Source: Candidatus Sumerlaeota bacterium
GTDB taxonomy: Bacteria > Sumerlaeota > Sumerlaeia > Sumerlaeales > Sumerlaeaceae
Reading direction: 5' to 3'
Length of the DNA: 54,051 nucleotides
Assembly: GCA_026398535.1 (NCBI GenBank)
Contig: JAPLSQ010000051.1
Location: 1 to 54,051, forward strand
Shown one piece after another: positions 44,059 through 53,659 of the stretch; within the stretch, counting starts at the first letter, position 1; every line of letters starts with the position of its first letter. The position numbers were made by a program, and so were the translations under genes. The notes beneath the pieces are model-generated. The model saw only the letters and a list, made by a program, of their open reading frames with translations. It made no database searches and was not told the DNA's origin.

Positions 44059-46032
44059 TTAGAAGCACATCCAGTCGGCAACGCCGGTTGACTCGTCGAT
44101 TTCATAAGCGCCCATATCGGCGAGCGATGCGCTGGCGGGCAGAGGGCGCAGTGTTCCGTTGTAATCAACGTCTCCCGCTGTGAACGCAACCTTGCGCACG
44201 GCATCTGAGGGCGGTGTGAGGTTGAAATCGCCGTCGGCTCTGTTGACGAATTTCGGATCGCCGGTGAAGCTTCCCGGCCCGAGCACGGCTCCGATGAGCG
44301 TGCCGTTGATCAGGCTGTTGTCATTGGTGAACACGCCGCCGGCATCAACCTGCGCGGCGGTCTGCTGTCCCGTAACGATGGATTTTGTGAGGGTGACGGC
44401 CATGGGAAGGTCCGGCGCGGAATCATAGGCGTGGAATGCCGTGCCGGGATTGTCGGCCTTGGTGGCGAGAGTGCAGTATTTGAACTCAAGGTTGCTGCCG
44501 TTGCTGTCAACCATGATCGAGCCGCCGTCGAACACGCAGTTCTCGAAGCTCAGCGGCGCGGCGGGGGTTCCGGCGTTGGCCGCGATGATCAGGGGCGCGG
44601 AGTTGGCGCCGCTGTCTTTGATCGAGCAGCGCTTGACGGTGACCGTCATGGTGTTGGTCGTGGGATTGTTGGCCATGATCGCGTCCATCGTGGCGCTGTT
44701 GCCAAGTTTGCAGCGTGTGACGTTCCATGTCTGTGCGGAGTCATTGATGGCGAGCGAGCGCCCGTTGCCCTCGAGATCGCAGTCCTGAACCGTGAGCGTC
44801 GAGACGAGTCCGGGGTTGCCGTTGTTGTCGGTCATCTTGACGATGCCGCCGTAGCCGTTGCCCTTCATCTGGCAATTGGTGAATGTTGCCAGGGTCTGGC
44901 GTAAGAAGTTAACTCCGTCGTTGGTATTGCGGTTGAACTCGCAGTGGCTGATGGTTCCGTAGTTGATGCCGTTGGCATTGGCATTGTTGGTCATGCCGGT
45001 TCCGAGGTTGTCGTTGAACTTGCACTGTTGGATCGACACGTTTCCGAGTTTAACATCGGTGTTGAAACCGTTGCGCCTGTTGCTGCTGACGTCGCTGTTG
45101 GCGAGCGTCATGGAGGCGTTTGCGGCAGCGTCGAAGCAGAAGATGCCGTCCATGCGGTTGTTTTTGATCGCCACATCAGTCAAGGTGACGCCAATGTTGG
45201 ATATAACTGACAGGCCGGTTCCCCACCACGGATCGCCCGTGTCGACGCCATTGCGCACGATCTGGCTGTTGGAGATGGTCAAGACGGATCCGCCGGAGTT
45301 GGCGCGGAACTCGATGCCGTGAATGCGGTTGTCTCGCACCTCGCAGTTGTTGCTCATGGTGAGCGTTGTCGGCTTGCCGAGGATCATTCCGAAGCCCGCG
45401 CCCGTGACGACGCAGCTCGTCATGGTGATGTCCATGTGGGTGAGTTCGGCGAAATCGTTGATCATGATGCCGTCCCATCCGGCGGGACCGAACTGTGAAT
45501 TTGTTGCGATGAGCGCCATGGGAACATCAACGGTCATTGCGTGAAGCGCGCCGCTGATGCGCGAGTCGGTGACGGTCACGGTGCTGCCGTTGGCGCCGGC
45601 GAAAACAAGCAAGCCGTGATCGTTTCCCTTGACATCGCAACGGTTCTGGAAGGTGAGCCTGCCCGCTCCGCCGAACATGGCGACATTGGCGCGGCCTGTG
45701 GCCGTGAGGTCGCAGACCATGCCGTCAAGCACGATATTCGGCCCAGACGCGCACGACACATCGACGCCCCCGTTCATGGCGGCGCCAGGCTGTTTGATCG
45801 CCCAGCTCGAGTCGTATGACGCGATGGTCATATCCTTGTCGCATAACACATAGCCCACGGTTTCGGCGAAATCCGAGCGCACGCGGATTTCGTCGCCTGC
45901 TGATATCGCGAACGTGGCGGCGGCGATGCTGTTGAAGTCCGCGCCGCTGCCGGACGGGCCGACTGTTTTGATGGCTGCCGAGGCGGTTGCAACGGCGGCC
46001 GCCACTACGATGATGAACACCAATTTTCTCAT
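44059..46032 (-). CDS. Large exported parallel beta-helix protein
   Basis: 657 residues from ATG 46032 (AAGGAG upstream) with signal MRKLVFIIVVAAAVATASA. IKTVGPSGSGADFNSIAAA is the N-cap of the pectate-lyase-like fold. Many turns follow, rich in N-C-x-V/I and N-S (RCDVKGNDHGLLVFAG, NCEVRDNRIHGIEFRANS), so the chain forms one long right-handed helix. Near the end comes DFNLTPPSDAVRKVAFTAGDVDYNGTLRP, a pattern common to choice-of-anchor and adhesin-type proteins, and LADMGAYEID, then the last residues GVADWMCF. No catalytic residues assigned; it may be a lyase, adhesin or scaffold. Next to the locus C pseudopilin. Confidence 0.78.
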   Translation of the reverse strand: MRKLVFIIVVAAAVATASAAIKTVGPSGSGADFNSIAAATFAISAGDEIRVRSDFAETVGYVLCDKDMTIASYDSSWAIKQPGAAMNGGVDVSCASGPNIVLDGMVCDLTATGRANVAMFGGAGRLTFQNRCDVKGNDHGLLVFAGANGSTVTVTDSRISGALHAMTVDVPMALIATNSQFGPAGWDGIMINDFAELTHMDITMTSCVVTGAGFGMILGKPTTLTMSNNCEVRDNRIHGIEFRANSGGSVLTISNSQIVRNGVDTGDPWWGTGLSVISNIGVTLTDVAIKNNRMDGIFCFDAAANASMTLANSDVSSNRRNGFNTDVKLGNVSIQQCKFNDNLGTGMTNNANANGINYGTISHCEFNRNTNDGVNFLRQTLATFTNCQMKGNGYGGIVKMTDNNGNPGLVSTLTVQDCDLEGNGRSLAINDSAQTWNVTRCKLGNSATMDAIMANNPTTNTMTVTVKRCSIKDSGANSAPLIIAANAGTPAAPLSFENCVFDGGSIMVDSNGSNLEFKYCTLATKADNPGTAFHAYDSAPDLPMAVTLTKSIVTGQQTAAQVDAGGVFTNDNSLINGTLIGAVLGPGSFTGDPKFVNRADGDFNLTPPSDAVRKVAFTAGDVDYNGTLRPLPASASLADMGAYEIDESTGVADWMCF

Positions 46033-46090
46033 GACTGCCTGTCTCCTTTTATGTTTTTTATGGCGTCTGAAAGCGCCCAAACTTTTTTGA

Positions 46091-46774
46091 TCACATATTG
46101 CGGTTGCCGCAATCGACGCCGCCATAGCGGATGACATCGCCATGGGACATGGTGCCGTTTGTGGGATCGTACTGCATTCCATCGCGCGCCCAATTGCTTA
46201 ATCCTTGCAGCATGGCGTCGAGGAAGTTTGGCACACGGTCCGGTCCGTATGACATGAGCCTCCATGCGACATCCATGCGCGGCGATCCGGTGCTGACATA
46301 GCCCTCGAAAGGGGGGCCGTCCGGCGGGCTGAGCGCGATGCGCTGTGACGACGGGATGTAATAATCCTCGGTATACTGGTATACGGAGAAGTCGCGAGGT
46401 TTCCACGGCGGGCTGACGCTGGCGACGAGGGCGCTACCGACCGCGAATGGGTCATCAGGAACGGAAGACATGTAGGCCACGGGAGTCGTCAACGGCGCAA
46501 GGCGGTCAACCCAGCTTATGATCCAGCCATTTGTGTCGGCCAGTTTTGGCCAGGTCATCTTCGATCGTTCGTAGCCGCTGGGGGGAAAACGGTTGAAGTC
46601 GACAGTATAGGATTCGATGGCGGTCGCGAGGCTTCGCATGTCGGCCAGGCATCGCGCAACTTTGCTGCGCGTCTGCGCCTCGAGGAAATTCGGGACAGCG
46701 ATGGCCGCCAGAATGGCGATGATCGCGACAACGATCAGCAGTTCAATCAGCGTGAAGCCGCGTCGTAACATCAT
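46091..46774 (-). CDS. Type II secretion-like pseudopilin (locus C)
   Basis: 227 residues, MMLRRG/FTLIELL with Gly at -1, the helix NFLEAQTRSKVARCLADMR, then TTPVAYMSSVPDDPF and the tail YDPTNGTMSHGDVIRYGG, extended by GNRNM. AAGGAG lies about 12 bases before the start. First gene of locus C, divergent from the LacI gene across a 430-base gap. Same family as 3935 and 31491. Confidence 0.87.
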   Translation of the reverse strand: MMLRRGFTLIELLIVVAIIAILAAIAVPNFLEAQTRSKVARCLADMRSLATAIESYTVDFNRFPPSGYERSKMTWPKLADTNGWIISWVDRLAPLTTPVAYMSSVPDDPFAVGSALVASVSPPWKPRDFSVYQYTEDYYIPSSQRIALSPPDGPPFEGYVSTGSPRMDVAWRLMSYGPDRVPNFLDAMLQGLSNWARDGMQYDPTNGTMSHGDVIRYGGVDCGNRNM

Positions 46775-46992
46775 GTGAAAACAGGTCTCCTTCCATGCGG
46801 CGGACGCGCTTGCGCGCCCGAGCCGCGGGGGCTGAATAATGTCGGGCTTTTATGATCAGCCGGTTTCATTGATTGTGTCGATCATGACGCTTTAACAAGA
46901 CGCGTGTCAAGTATAAAATGCATGCGATGAATTTTATTGGCCAAATGCGCGGGCGCGAGGGGGTTTATGGGCAGAAAGGCGAAAGGGAAGAG

Positions 46993-47030
46993 CGATATAA
47001 AATCGTTATAAACAATTGAAAATCGTTGTA
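46993..47030. promoter_or_regulatory. Candidate operators between pseudopilin and LacI genes
   Basis: In the 430-base gap 46775-47204, which has no convincing gene, there are a dyad CGATATAAAATCG (46993-47005) and two direct copies, AAAATCGTTATA (46999-47010) and AAAATCGTTGTA (47019-47030), 20 bases apart, about two helix turns. AT-rich and placed between divergent genes, they suit a regulator site for the LacI protein or promoter elements. Nothing else stands out in the gap. Confidence 0.4.
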
Positions 47031-47204
47031 TTATCCTATTATGATTGATAATTTGGCGTATGCGGGACAAGCTCCAAAACATCCGGGGCCTTGCTGTTTT
47101 CCCAATGCGCGCCGTTTGCGAAAGATGAAAATAACAAGACCCGCGTAAAACAGATATTTCTGTTGATTTTATTGTCTTCATACAGCTTGTTGTAATCCAA
47201 GACC

Positions 47205-48308
47205 ATGCGAAAAAAGCCTTTATCTGTCAGAATTCGCCCGCCTGGCAACGCGAAAACCGCGGCCGAACACAGGACGATGAAGATGAAGGATGTCGCGGCT
47301 CTGCTGGGGGTTTCCCGCCAGACGGTTTCGGCCGTGCTCAACGGCAAGGAATGGGTTTCGGAGGAGACGCGCAGGCGTGTGCTGGAAACCATCGACGAGC
47401 ACGGCTACACGCCCAATCCTCACGCGGTCAGCCTGGCAGGGAAATCGGCGCCGCTCATCGGCGTCGTGTTGCGCGACATCAGCAACATGTTCTACACACA
47501 GCTTGCCATGGGCATCGAAAGCGTCACGCGCAGCGAAGGCTACGACATCCTTTACTACAACACCTTCGAAAATCATGACTACGAGGTCGAGGCCGTTCAC
47601 TCCCTGCTTAGTTACAGGGTTTCGGGCGTGATCATCTCGCCGATCATACTCGGCATGGACCTGTCGCACTTGTGGAAGCTGTGGCGCAGCGGGACGCCCT
47701 TTGTTTCGATTGACAAGATTCCCTCGCTCATCAACCACTCGATTTCGTTCGAGAACGAGCGCGCGGCCTACGATGCGACACGTTACCTGATCGGACGCGG
47801 CCACAGGCGCCTGGCGTTTCTGGGCGGACCGGAATCGTCCATTTCGGCCCAGGCGCGCCTCATGGGGCACAAGAGCTGCCTGCTCGATCACGGCATCGCG
47901 ATCAACGGCAAATGGATCGCTGGCGCGGGAACCGACGAGGCGCAACGCAACGCCGCCGCGCACAAAGTGCTCGACGATCCGGCGCGACGCCCCACGGCCG
48001 TTCTGTGCTTTAACGATCTTGTCGCCATCAACGTCTACAAGGCTGCCCATGCCCTGCATCTTCACATTCCCAACGACCTGAGCGTCATGGGATTCGACGA
48101 CATTGAGATGGCGTCGCTGCTCGGTCCGCCCCTGACCACGATGCGGCTTGACTCTTACCGCGCCGGGGCGGAGGCGGCCCGGATTGTCATGGAGTCGATC
48201 AACCGGAACTACGCCCCCGCCAGCGAAATCAAGCAGATTGAATACGCGCCTGAGCTCATCGAACGCGAATCAGTCAAACAGATCGCGCAGCCGGGGATTT
48301 GTGGTTGA
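47205..48308 (+). CDS. LacI-family transcriptional regulator
   Basis: 367 residues. DNA-binding head MKMKDVAALLGVSRQTVSAVLNGK (helix-turn-helix plus hinge) and a sugar-binding periplasmic-type domain (GVVLRDISNMFYTQLAMGIE, NDLSVMGFDDIEMASLLGPPLTT). The N-terminal extension before the head is basic; ATG 47277 would begin at the head, but neither start has a strong ribosome site. Divergent from the locus C operon, so likely its local regulator, released by a sugar from that pathway. Confidence 0.9.
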   Translation: MRKKPLSVRIRPPGNAKTAAEHRTMKMKDVAALLGVSRQTVSAVLNGKEWVSEETRRRVLETIDEHGYTPNPHAVSLAGKSAPLIGVVLRDISNMFYTQLAMGIESVTRSEGYDILYYNTFENHDYEVEAVHSLLSYRVSGVIISPIILGMDLSHLWKLWRSGTPFVSIDKIPSLINHSISFENERAAYDATRYLIGRGHRRLAFLGGPESSISAQARLMGHKSCLLDHGIAINGKWIAGAGTDEAQRNAAAHKVLDDPARRPTAVLCFNDLVAINVYKAAHALHLHIPNDLSVMGFDDIEMASLLGPPLTTMRLDSYRAGAEAARIVMESINRNYAPASEIKQIEYAPELIERESVKQIAQPGICG

Positions 48309-48342
48309 TTGATACGTTTAAGTAAGGAGGCAACGGCAATCC

Positions 48343-49326
48343 ATGAATGCCATGAATGTGGCGATCACGCGAAAAACACATCGCGCCGCGGAAGAGCTTT
48401 TGGGTTCAGCGGGGTGCGGGGTCTGGACCAATCCCCATGACCGCGCGCTCACGCCGGCGGAATTGCGCGAAGCGGCCGCCGGCTCGGACGCGACGATTTG
48501 CATGCTGAGCGACGCCATCGGCGCCGGGCTTTTCGCGGCCGCGCCGCGATGCCGGATTTATGCGAATTACGCCGTGGGGCACAACAACATGGATGCGGCG
48601 GCCGCGGCGCGCGCCGGCGTGGCATTGTGCAACACGCCGGATGTTCTGACGGATGCGACGGCTGAGCTGGCCTGGGCGCTGTTGTTCGCCGTGGCGCGGC
48701 GGGTGCCCGAGGGCGACCGCATGGTGCGGGAGGGGCGCTTTCACGGATGGGCGCCGCTTATGCTCCTGGGACATGATGTCGGGGGGCGGACGCTCGGTAT
48801 CATCGGCGCCGGGCGCATTGGGGCCGCCATGGCGCGCCGCGCCGCCGGATTCGCCATGCCCATCCTATACACCAGGCGTTCGGGCCGCAGCCCGGAGATG
48901 GACGCGCTGGGCGCGCGCCATGTTTCGCTTGATGAGCTCCTGCGCGAAAGCGACTACATTTCGATCCACTGCCCCCTCACGACGGAAACGCGCCACATGA
49001 TCGGGGCGACGCAGTTTGCCATCATGAAGCCTGGCGCGATTATCATCAACACCGCGCGCGGCGCCGTGATCGACGAGCGGGCGCTGGCGGCGGCGCTTCG
49101 CGAAGGGCGCATCGCGGGCGCGGGTCTGGACGTCTATGAGCACGAGCCGGACATTGATCACGAACTGCCCGCCATGAGCAATACCGTCCTGTTGCCGCAT
49201 ATCGGCAGCGCCACGTTCGACACGCGCCGCCGGATGGCGGAGCTGGCCGCACGGAACATACTGGATTATTTCGAGGGCCGTGTCCCGCGCACCTGCCTGA
49301 ATCCCGGCACAATCGGCCGGAGATAA
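48343..49326 (+). CDS. D-2-hydroxyacid dehydrogenase (glyoxylate reductase type)
   Basis: 327 residues. NAD-binding GIIGAGRIGAAMARRAAGF, catalytic Arg in NTARGAVIDE, Glu in YEHEPD and His in LPHIGSAT complete the family set. ATG 48343 has AAGGAGG with a 12-base spacer; ATG 48352 is an alternative. It reduces a 2-keto acid (glyoxylate, hydroxypyruvate or 2-keto sugar acid) with NAD(P)H. It follows the LacI gene at 35 bases and may belong to its regulon. Confidence 0.9.
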   Translation: MNAMNVAITRKTHRAAEELLGSAGCGVWTNPHDRALTPAELREAAAGSDATICMLSDAIGAGLFAAAPRCRIYANYAVGHNNMDAAAAARAGVALCNTPDVLTDATAELAWALLFAVARRVPEGDRMVREGRFHGWAPLMLLGHDVGGRTLGIIGAGRIGAAMARRAAGFAMPILYTRRSGRSPEMDALGARHVSLDELLRESDYISIHCPLTTETRHMIGATQFAIMKPGAIIINTARGAVIDERALAAALREGRIAGAGLDVYEHEPDIDHELPAMSNTVLLPHIGSATFDTRRRMAELAARNILDYFEGRVPRTCLNPGTIGRR

Positions 49327-49380
49327 TTCGCACATGCTCCCTGATCATTGGTGAAGCAATCGGGCGGGTGGCGGTAATAA

Positions 49381-49452
49381 AGGCGTGTTAAGGAATTTGT
49401 GCGCCAATTTGGCATCACGGATGCGTTGAAGGAAAAGGTTATGGAACGCTAA
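49381..49452 (+). pseudogene. Short coding remnant in the gap before infB
   Basis: In the 342-base gap 49327-49668 the plus strand reads RRVKEFVRQFGITDALKEKVMER and a stop, behind two in-frame stops. It looks like a lone C-terminal helix of a lost gene. The rest of the gap shows nothing clear. Confidence 0.25.
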
Positions 49453-49668
49453 GCGGCAAATCATATCAAGGCAATGATCTGTCTTACTGCCTTCCCGCTT
49501 TTTTCTTCCCGCATGTGCCGGGCTGAATCGCCCTCCCGGAGCGATGACGCGCCGTGAAGGCCTTCGTTGGCGCGCATCCCCCTCAACAACATTTGAAGAA
49601 ACAAAATCGTTGCGCCACACAGCGGAACTCCGCTCATGGCGCAGGCAAAGGCGTCAGCAGGAAACCGA

Positions 49669-52365
49669 ATGAGGGTACATGAATTAGCCAAGGCCACGGG
49701 CCTCGAGAGCAAAGAAATTCTGGCCATCGCCAAACGGCATCGCTTGATTATCAAGCCGAACCCGAGCGCGAACATCGAGGACAAGGATGTGCGCAGGCTC
49801 ATGCCGTTAATCGACAAGTACAAGGCGGATATTCACGCCAAGGAGGCGGAGGAGCAACAGCGCAAGGAGGCAGAGCGCCACCAGAAAGAAGAGGAGCGCC
49901 GCCGTCTGCTCGATGAAAAGCGAAAAGCCGAGGAGGAGGAGCACCGCCGAAAGGAAGAGGAGGCCCGCCGCGAAGCTCAGCGAAAGGCCGAGGAGGAACG
50001 ACGAAAACGCGAGGAGGAGCGCCGCCGGAAGGAGGAAGCTGAACGCAAACAACGCGAGGAAGCCGAAGCCCGAAAGAAAGCGGAACAGGCGCACAAAAGG
50101 CCGGAACAGGCGCACAAGAGGCCGGAACAGGCGCACAAGAGGCCGGAGCAGGCTGCCAAACAGCCGGAACAGGCGCGCAAACCGCATCCGGATCAGGGCA
50201 GGCCGGATGAACGGCGCGTCATACGCGGCGACAGGGACCACAAGCGGCAACCCCATGGGAGCGGGCGAAAACCCGAAGCCACAGACAAAGTTGTCAAGGT
50301 CACCGAGGACAATCTTCCGACAATCGGTGTGATGCGCGCCGACCGCATCCAGCGGCCCGGGCGCAGCGCCGACCGCAAGGCCAAACAAAAGGAACGCCGC
50401 AAGCCCAAACCCACGAAGATTTTCGAACTTGATGAAGATATGACACAGACGGCCACGACGCGTCCGCGGGGGCCGGCCGTCAAGGGCCGGCGGCCCGCGC
50501 CGGGCGGCGGGCGGCGGCCCGACCACCGCGCCAAACGCCCGCAAAAACGCGCGGATGGCGGCGCGGCAGCAACCCATTCCGCGACAGCCAGCATGGAGCC
50601 GGTCCTGCGCGTCCTGCGCATCGACGGCGAGATTACAGTGGTACAGTTCGCCGACAAAATCGGTGTCCCGCCCACTGAAGTCATCAAACGGCTCATGCTG
50701 CTCGGTGAAATGATTAACCTGAATCAAACCATCACGAGCGAACTGATGGAACTGCTCGCGCCGGATTTCAACATCCAGCTCAACATCGTGATGGAGAGCG
50801 ATGAAAACGACATCAGCAAATACGAGGAGCAGGACATGGCCGAGAAGATGCTCCGGCGCCCTCCCGTTGTCACGATCATGGGCCATGTCGACCACGGCAA
50901 AACCACGCTGCTCGATCGTGTGCGGCAGTCCAATGTGGTCGAAGGCGAATTCGGCAGCATCACCCAGCACATAGGCGCCTACCATGTCACCACCTCCCGC
51001 GGCGACATCGTGTTCTTTGACACTCCGGGCCACGAGGCGTTCACCGCGATGCGCGCCCGCGGCGCGTCGGTCACCGACCTGGTGATCCTCGTAGTGGCCG
51101 CCAACGACGGCTTCATGCCGCAGACGATCGAGGCCATCCACCACGCGCAGGCGGCGAAGGTGCCCATCGTGGTGGCGGTGAACAAGATCGATCTGCCCGG
51201 CGTTGATACCGCGCGTCTTCGCCAGGAGGCGCTCCAGCACAGCCTCGTGCCTGAAGAATATGGCGGGGACACAATCTTCGTCGATATCAGCGCAAAGCAT
51301 TCCCAGAACCTCGACAAGCTTCTCGAAATGGTGGCGCTTCAGGCGGAGTTGCTTGATCTGAAGGCTGATCCCGGCCGCCGCGCCAAGGGCATCGTCGTCG
51401 AGTCGCATGTCGACCCGCTGCGCGGCGCCGTGGCCACTGTGCTCGTGCAAAAGGGCACGCTGCGGCATGGCGACGAATTCGTGGCGGGCGAAATCAGCGG
51501 ACGCGTGCGGGCAATGAATGACGACCGCGGACACCCCGTACGTGAAGCTGGCCCGTCCTTCCCCGCCGAGATCATCGGCCTCACCGGGTCGCCCCAGGCC
51601 GGCGAGACGTTCATCGTCATGCCCGACGAGCGCAGCGCGCGCGAAGTCGCCGCAAAACGCGAAATGCGGCGGCGCCTGGCCGGACTTGCGCCTGTCAAGC
51701 AGCACGTCACCCTTGAAAATCTCAGCTCATTCATCGAAGAGGGACAGACCAAGGAGTTCCACATCATCCTCAAGGCTGATGTGCAGGGTTCCATCGAGGC
51801 CATCTCCCAGTCACTGCTCAAACTGCCCGCCCAGCAGGTGCGTATCAGCATCCTGCATGCCGCGGTGGGCGGAATCAACGAAAGCGACGTCAACCTTGCC
51901 GATGCCTCGGACGCCGTCATCATCGGCTTCAATGTGCGGCCTGAACAGGCGGCCGCGGAAAACGCGTCGCTCGCCGGGGTCGAGATCAAGCTCTATCGCA
52001 TTATCTACGACCTGATTGAAGATGTGCGCAAGGCCATGGCGGGAATGCTCGAACCAAAATACGAGGAGAAAGTGCTTGGCCACGCCGAGGTGCGCCAGCT
52101 TTTCAAGATATCGCGTGTGGGCGCCATCGCGGGCTGTTTCGTGCGCGATGGCGAAATCACGCGCGACTGCAAGGCGCGCCTGATTCGCGACAATATGGTC
52201 GTTTATGAGGGCGCTCTCGCGAACCTCAAGCGATATAAGGAGGATGCCCGCAGGGTCGCCGCCGGCATTGAATGCGGCATCCAGATCGAGAATTACAACG
52301 ATCTCAAGGTGGGCGACATCATCGAGGCTTACATGATTGAGGAGATCGAGGCAACGCTGGAATAA
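49669..52365 (+). CDS. infB: Translation initiation factor IF-2
   Basis: 898 residues from ATG 49669 ([18 protein letters not shown], the classical IF-2 start; CAGGAAACCG before it). ATG 49636 is in frame but has no ribosome site. An N-terminal IF2-N domain is followed by a long charged linker (about 60-240) of Lys, Glu and Arg with heptad-like runs and a tandem repeat. A second IF2-N follows, then the GTPase with GHVDHGKT (about 405-412), [20 protein letters not shown] and SAK, then the domains that bind fMet-tRNA and 50S. It is not in a nusA-infB-rbfA cluster here: neighbours are a dehydrogenase and a URO-D gene. Confidence 0.97.
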   Translation: MRVHELAKATGLESKEILAIAKRHRLIIKPNPSANIEDKDVRRLMPLIDKYKADIHAKEAEEQQRKEAERHQKEEERRRLLDEKRKAEEEEHRRKEEEARREAQRKAEEERRKREEERRRKEEAERKQREEAEARKKAEQAHKRPEQAHKRPEQAHKRPEQAAKQPEQARKPHPDQGRPDERRVIRGDRDHKRQPHGSGRKPEATDKVVKVTEDNLPTIGVMRADRIQRPGRSADRKAKQKERRKPKPTKIFELDEDMTQTATTRPRGPAVKGRRPAPGGGRRPDHRAKRPQKRADGGAAATHSATASMEPVLRVLRIDGEITVVQFADKIGVPPTEVIKRLMLLGEMINLNQTITSELMELLAPDFNIQLNIVMESDENDISKYEEQDMAEKMLRRPPVVTIMGHVDHGKTTLLDRVRQSNVVEGEFGSITQHIGAYHVTTSRGDIVFFDTPGHEAFTAMRARGASVTDLVILVVAANDGFMPQTIEAIHHAQAAKVPIVVAVNKIDLPGVDTARLRQEALQHSLVPEEYGGDTIFVDISAKHSQNLDKLLEMVALQAELLDLKADPGRRAKGIVVESHVDPLRGAVATVLVQKGTLRHGDEFVAGEISGRVRAMNDDRGHPVREAGPSFPAEIIGLTGSPQAGETFIVMPDERSAREVAAKREMRRRLAGLAPVKQHVTLENLSSFIEEGQTKEFHIILKADVQGSIEAISQSLLKLPAQQVRISILHAAVGGINESDVNLADASDAVIIGFNVRPEQAAAENASLAGVEIKLYRIIYDLIEDVRKAMAGMLEPKYEEKVLGHAEVRQLFKISRVGAIAGCFVRDGEITRDCKARLIRDNMVVYEGALANLKRYKEDARRVAAGIECGIQIENYNDLKVGDIIEAYMIEEIEATLE
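50083..50187 (+). repeat. Tandem 21-base repeat inside infB
   Basis: Five consecutive 21-base units: three read EQAHKRP, then EQAAKQP and EQARKPH. They lie in the disordered linker of IF-2 and probably arose by slippage; the unit number may vary between strains. Confidence 0.85.
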
Positions 52366-52426
52366 GCAGGCGTTTCCCGCCAGTCCTGATTGGCCGGGCA
52401 GACGTCCGGCGCTCTCAGGGTTGTTG

Positions 52427-53659
52427 TCAGGATGCTTGTTGCCGGTTGAATTCCGCGACGGCGTCGAACATGGCCGCAATGTTTTGCGGGGGCACGTTTG
52501 CCATGATGTTGTGAACCTGCTGGAAGACGAAACCGCCGCCGGGCGTCATGATTTCAAGCTGTCTCATCACATGGGCGCGCACATCCCGCGGAGCGCCGCA
52601 AGGAAGGATCTCGCGCGTGTCGCATCCGCCGCCCCACAAGCAGATGCGCCCGCCGAAGTCGCGCTTGAGTCCCGCCGCGTCCATCCCGTCGCAGGAAATC
52701 TGCACGGGATTGATGGCATCGGCGCCGGCGTCGATGAGGTCGTCGAGCAATTGCCGCACGCCGCCGCAGCAGTGAAGCATGACCTTGACGCCGGCCAGCT
52801 CCCTGGCGCGCCGCCACAGGGCGCGGTGGCGCGGATAAAAGAACTCGTGATACATTCGCGGGGAAATCTGCGGCCCGCTCTGCATGCCAAGGTCGTCGCC
52901 GAAAAGAACGATGTCGCCATGCGGGCCAACCGCGGCAAGGAACTTTTCCAGGTTCGCGAGGTGGATTTCAACAAGACGGTCGAGCAGGGCCGCGGCGCGG
53001 CCGGGATCACCCCCAAGGAGCATGAAAAAATTGTCGTTGCGGCAGAGGAACTGCCCCCATTCCATAAGGTTGCCCCCAAAGAGCGCGATAATGGCGCGGT
53101 CCGTGGAGGCGCGCAACGCGCGCGCGCCAGCGGCCAGATCGGCGTCCGGTTCGGGCGGCGATGCCGCACACCACATCACGTCGGCCATCGCCCCGGGCAG
53201 GCCCGAGAGATCGTCCGGCACGCTGTCAAGATATGGCCAGTAAATCTGCTCGAAGTACAGGCATGACTCGCGCTGAATGCCGGTGCGGACGCCTGAGGGG
53301 CTGTAGAGCGCCCAGTCACGTCCTTCGCGCCGCGCGTCGATCCATGCGGGGATCAGGCAGCCGGCGCCGTCGGGAAGACGCCACTCCTTCCAATGGCGGT
53401 CTTCTTTGGCAAAACCGCGTCCCATCTCAATGGCATCGGCGCCAAACCGGTCGAGCACGTCATCGTCGATGATGGCGAGTTGCTGGACCATGTCGTAGAT
53501 GCGAATGGGGCGGCGCGGCAGACCCAGGTGTTCGCGCAACTTGCGGTAGGCAATGGCCATGATCCCGCTGGAGCGGTGCGCGCCGAAATCCACCGGCACA
53601 CGGTCGGGCTGAATGCCGCTGACCGCCGAAAGGATTCTTTCGCGGCTTGTCATTGACAT
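52427..53659 (-). CDS. URO-D superfamily protein, methyltransferase-like site
   Basis: 410 residues. Starts MSMTSRERILSAVSGIQPDRVP (URO-D opening). LHCCGGVRQLLDDLIDAG and WGGGCDTREILPCG hold the His and Cys residues expected for a zinc-type methyltransferase site of the MtaA/MtbA group, unlike the copies at 11604 and 15546. It ends HNIMANVPPQNIAAMFDA, the same layout as the decayed copy at 14091. AAGGTG lies before ATG 53659. Converges on infB. Possibly a corrinoid or thiol methyltransferase; substrate unknown. Confidence 0.8.
   Translation of the reverse strand: MSMTSRERILSAVSGIQPDRVPVDFGAHRSSGIMAIAYRKLREHLGLPRRPIRIYDMVQQLAIIDDDVLDRFGADAIEMGRGFAKEDRHWKEWRLPDGAGCLIPAWIDARREGRDWALYSPSGVRTGIQRESCLYFEQIYWPYLDSVPDDLSGLPGAMADVMWCAASPPEPDADLAAGARALRASTDRAIIALFGGNLMEWGQFLCRNDNFFMLLGGDPGRAAALLDRLVEIHLANLEKFLAAVGPHGDIVLFGDDLGMQSGPQISPRMYHEFFYPRHRALWRRARELAGVKVMLHCCGGVRQLLDDLIDAGADAINPVQISCDGMDAAGLKRDFGGRICLWGGGCDTREILPCGAPRDVRAHVMRQLEIMTPGGGFVFQQVHNIMANVPPQNIAAMFDAVAEFNRQQAS

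Noticed and set aside
44431..44904. Plus-strand open frames inside the large beta-helix gene
   Set aside because: Shadows produced by the repeated turns; no ribosome site, and the minus-strand gene has a signal peptide and a fold pattern.
44059..46032. Repeats of the beta-helix gene as a possible CRISPR or tandem-repeat array
   Set aside because: The repetition is at protein level (helix turns) and irregular; no identical DNA repeats with unique spacers were seen anywhere in the window.
46882..47181. 99-codon minus-strand ORF in the gap before the LacI gene
   Set aside because: No family likeness or ribosome site, AT-rich, and placed where a divergent promoter is expected.
49807..51705. A 632-codon minus-strand open frame opposite infB
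   Set aside because: Antisense shadow of IF-2; the product is a Leu/Phe-rich mirror of the charged linker and has no start signals.
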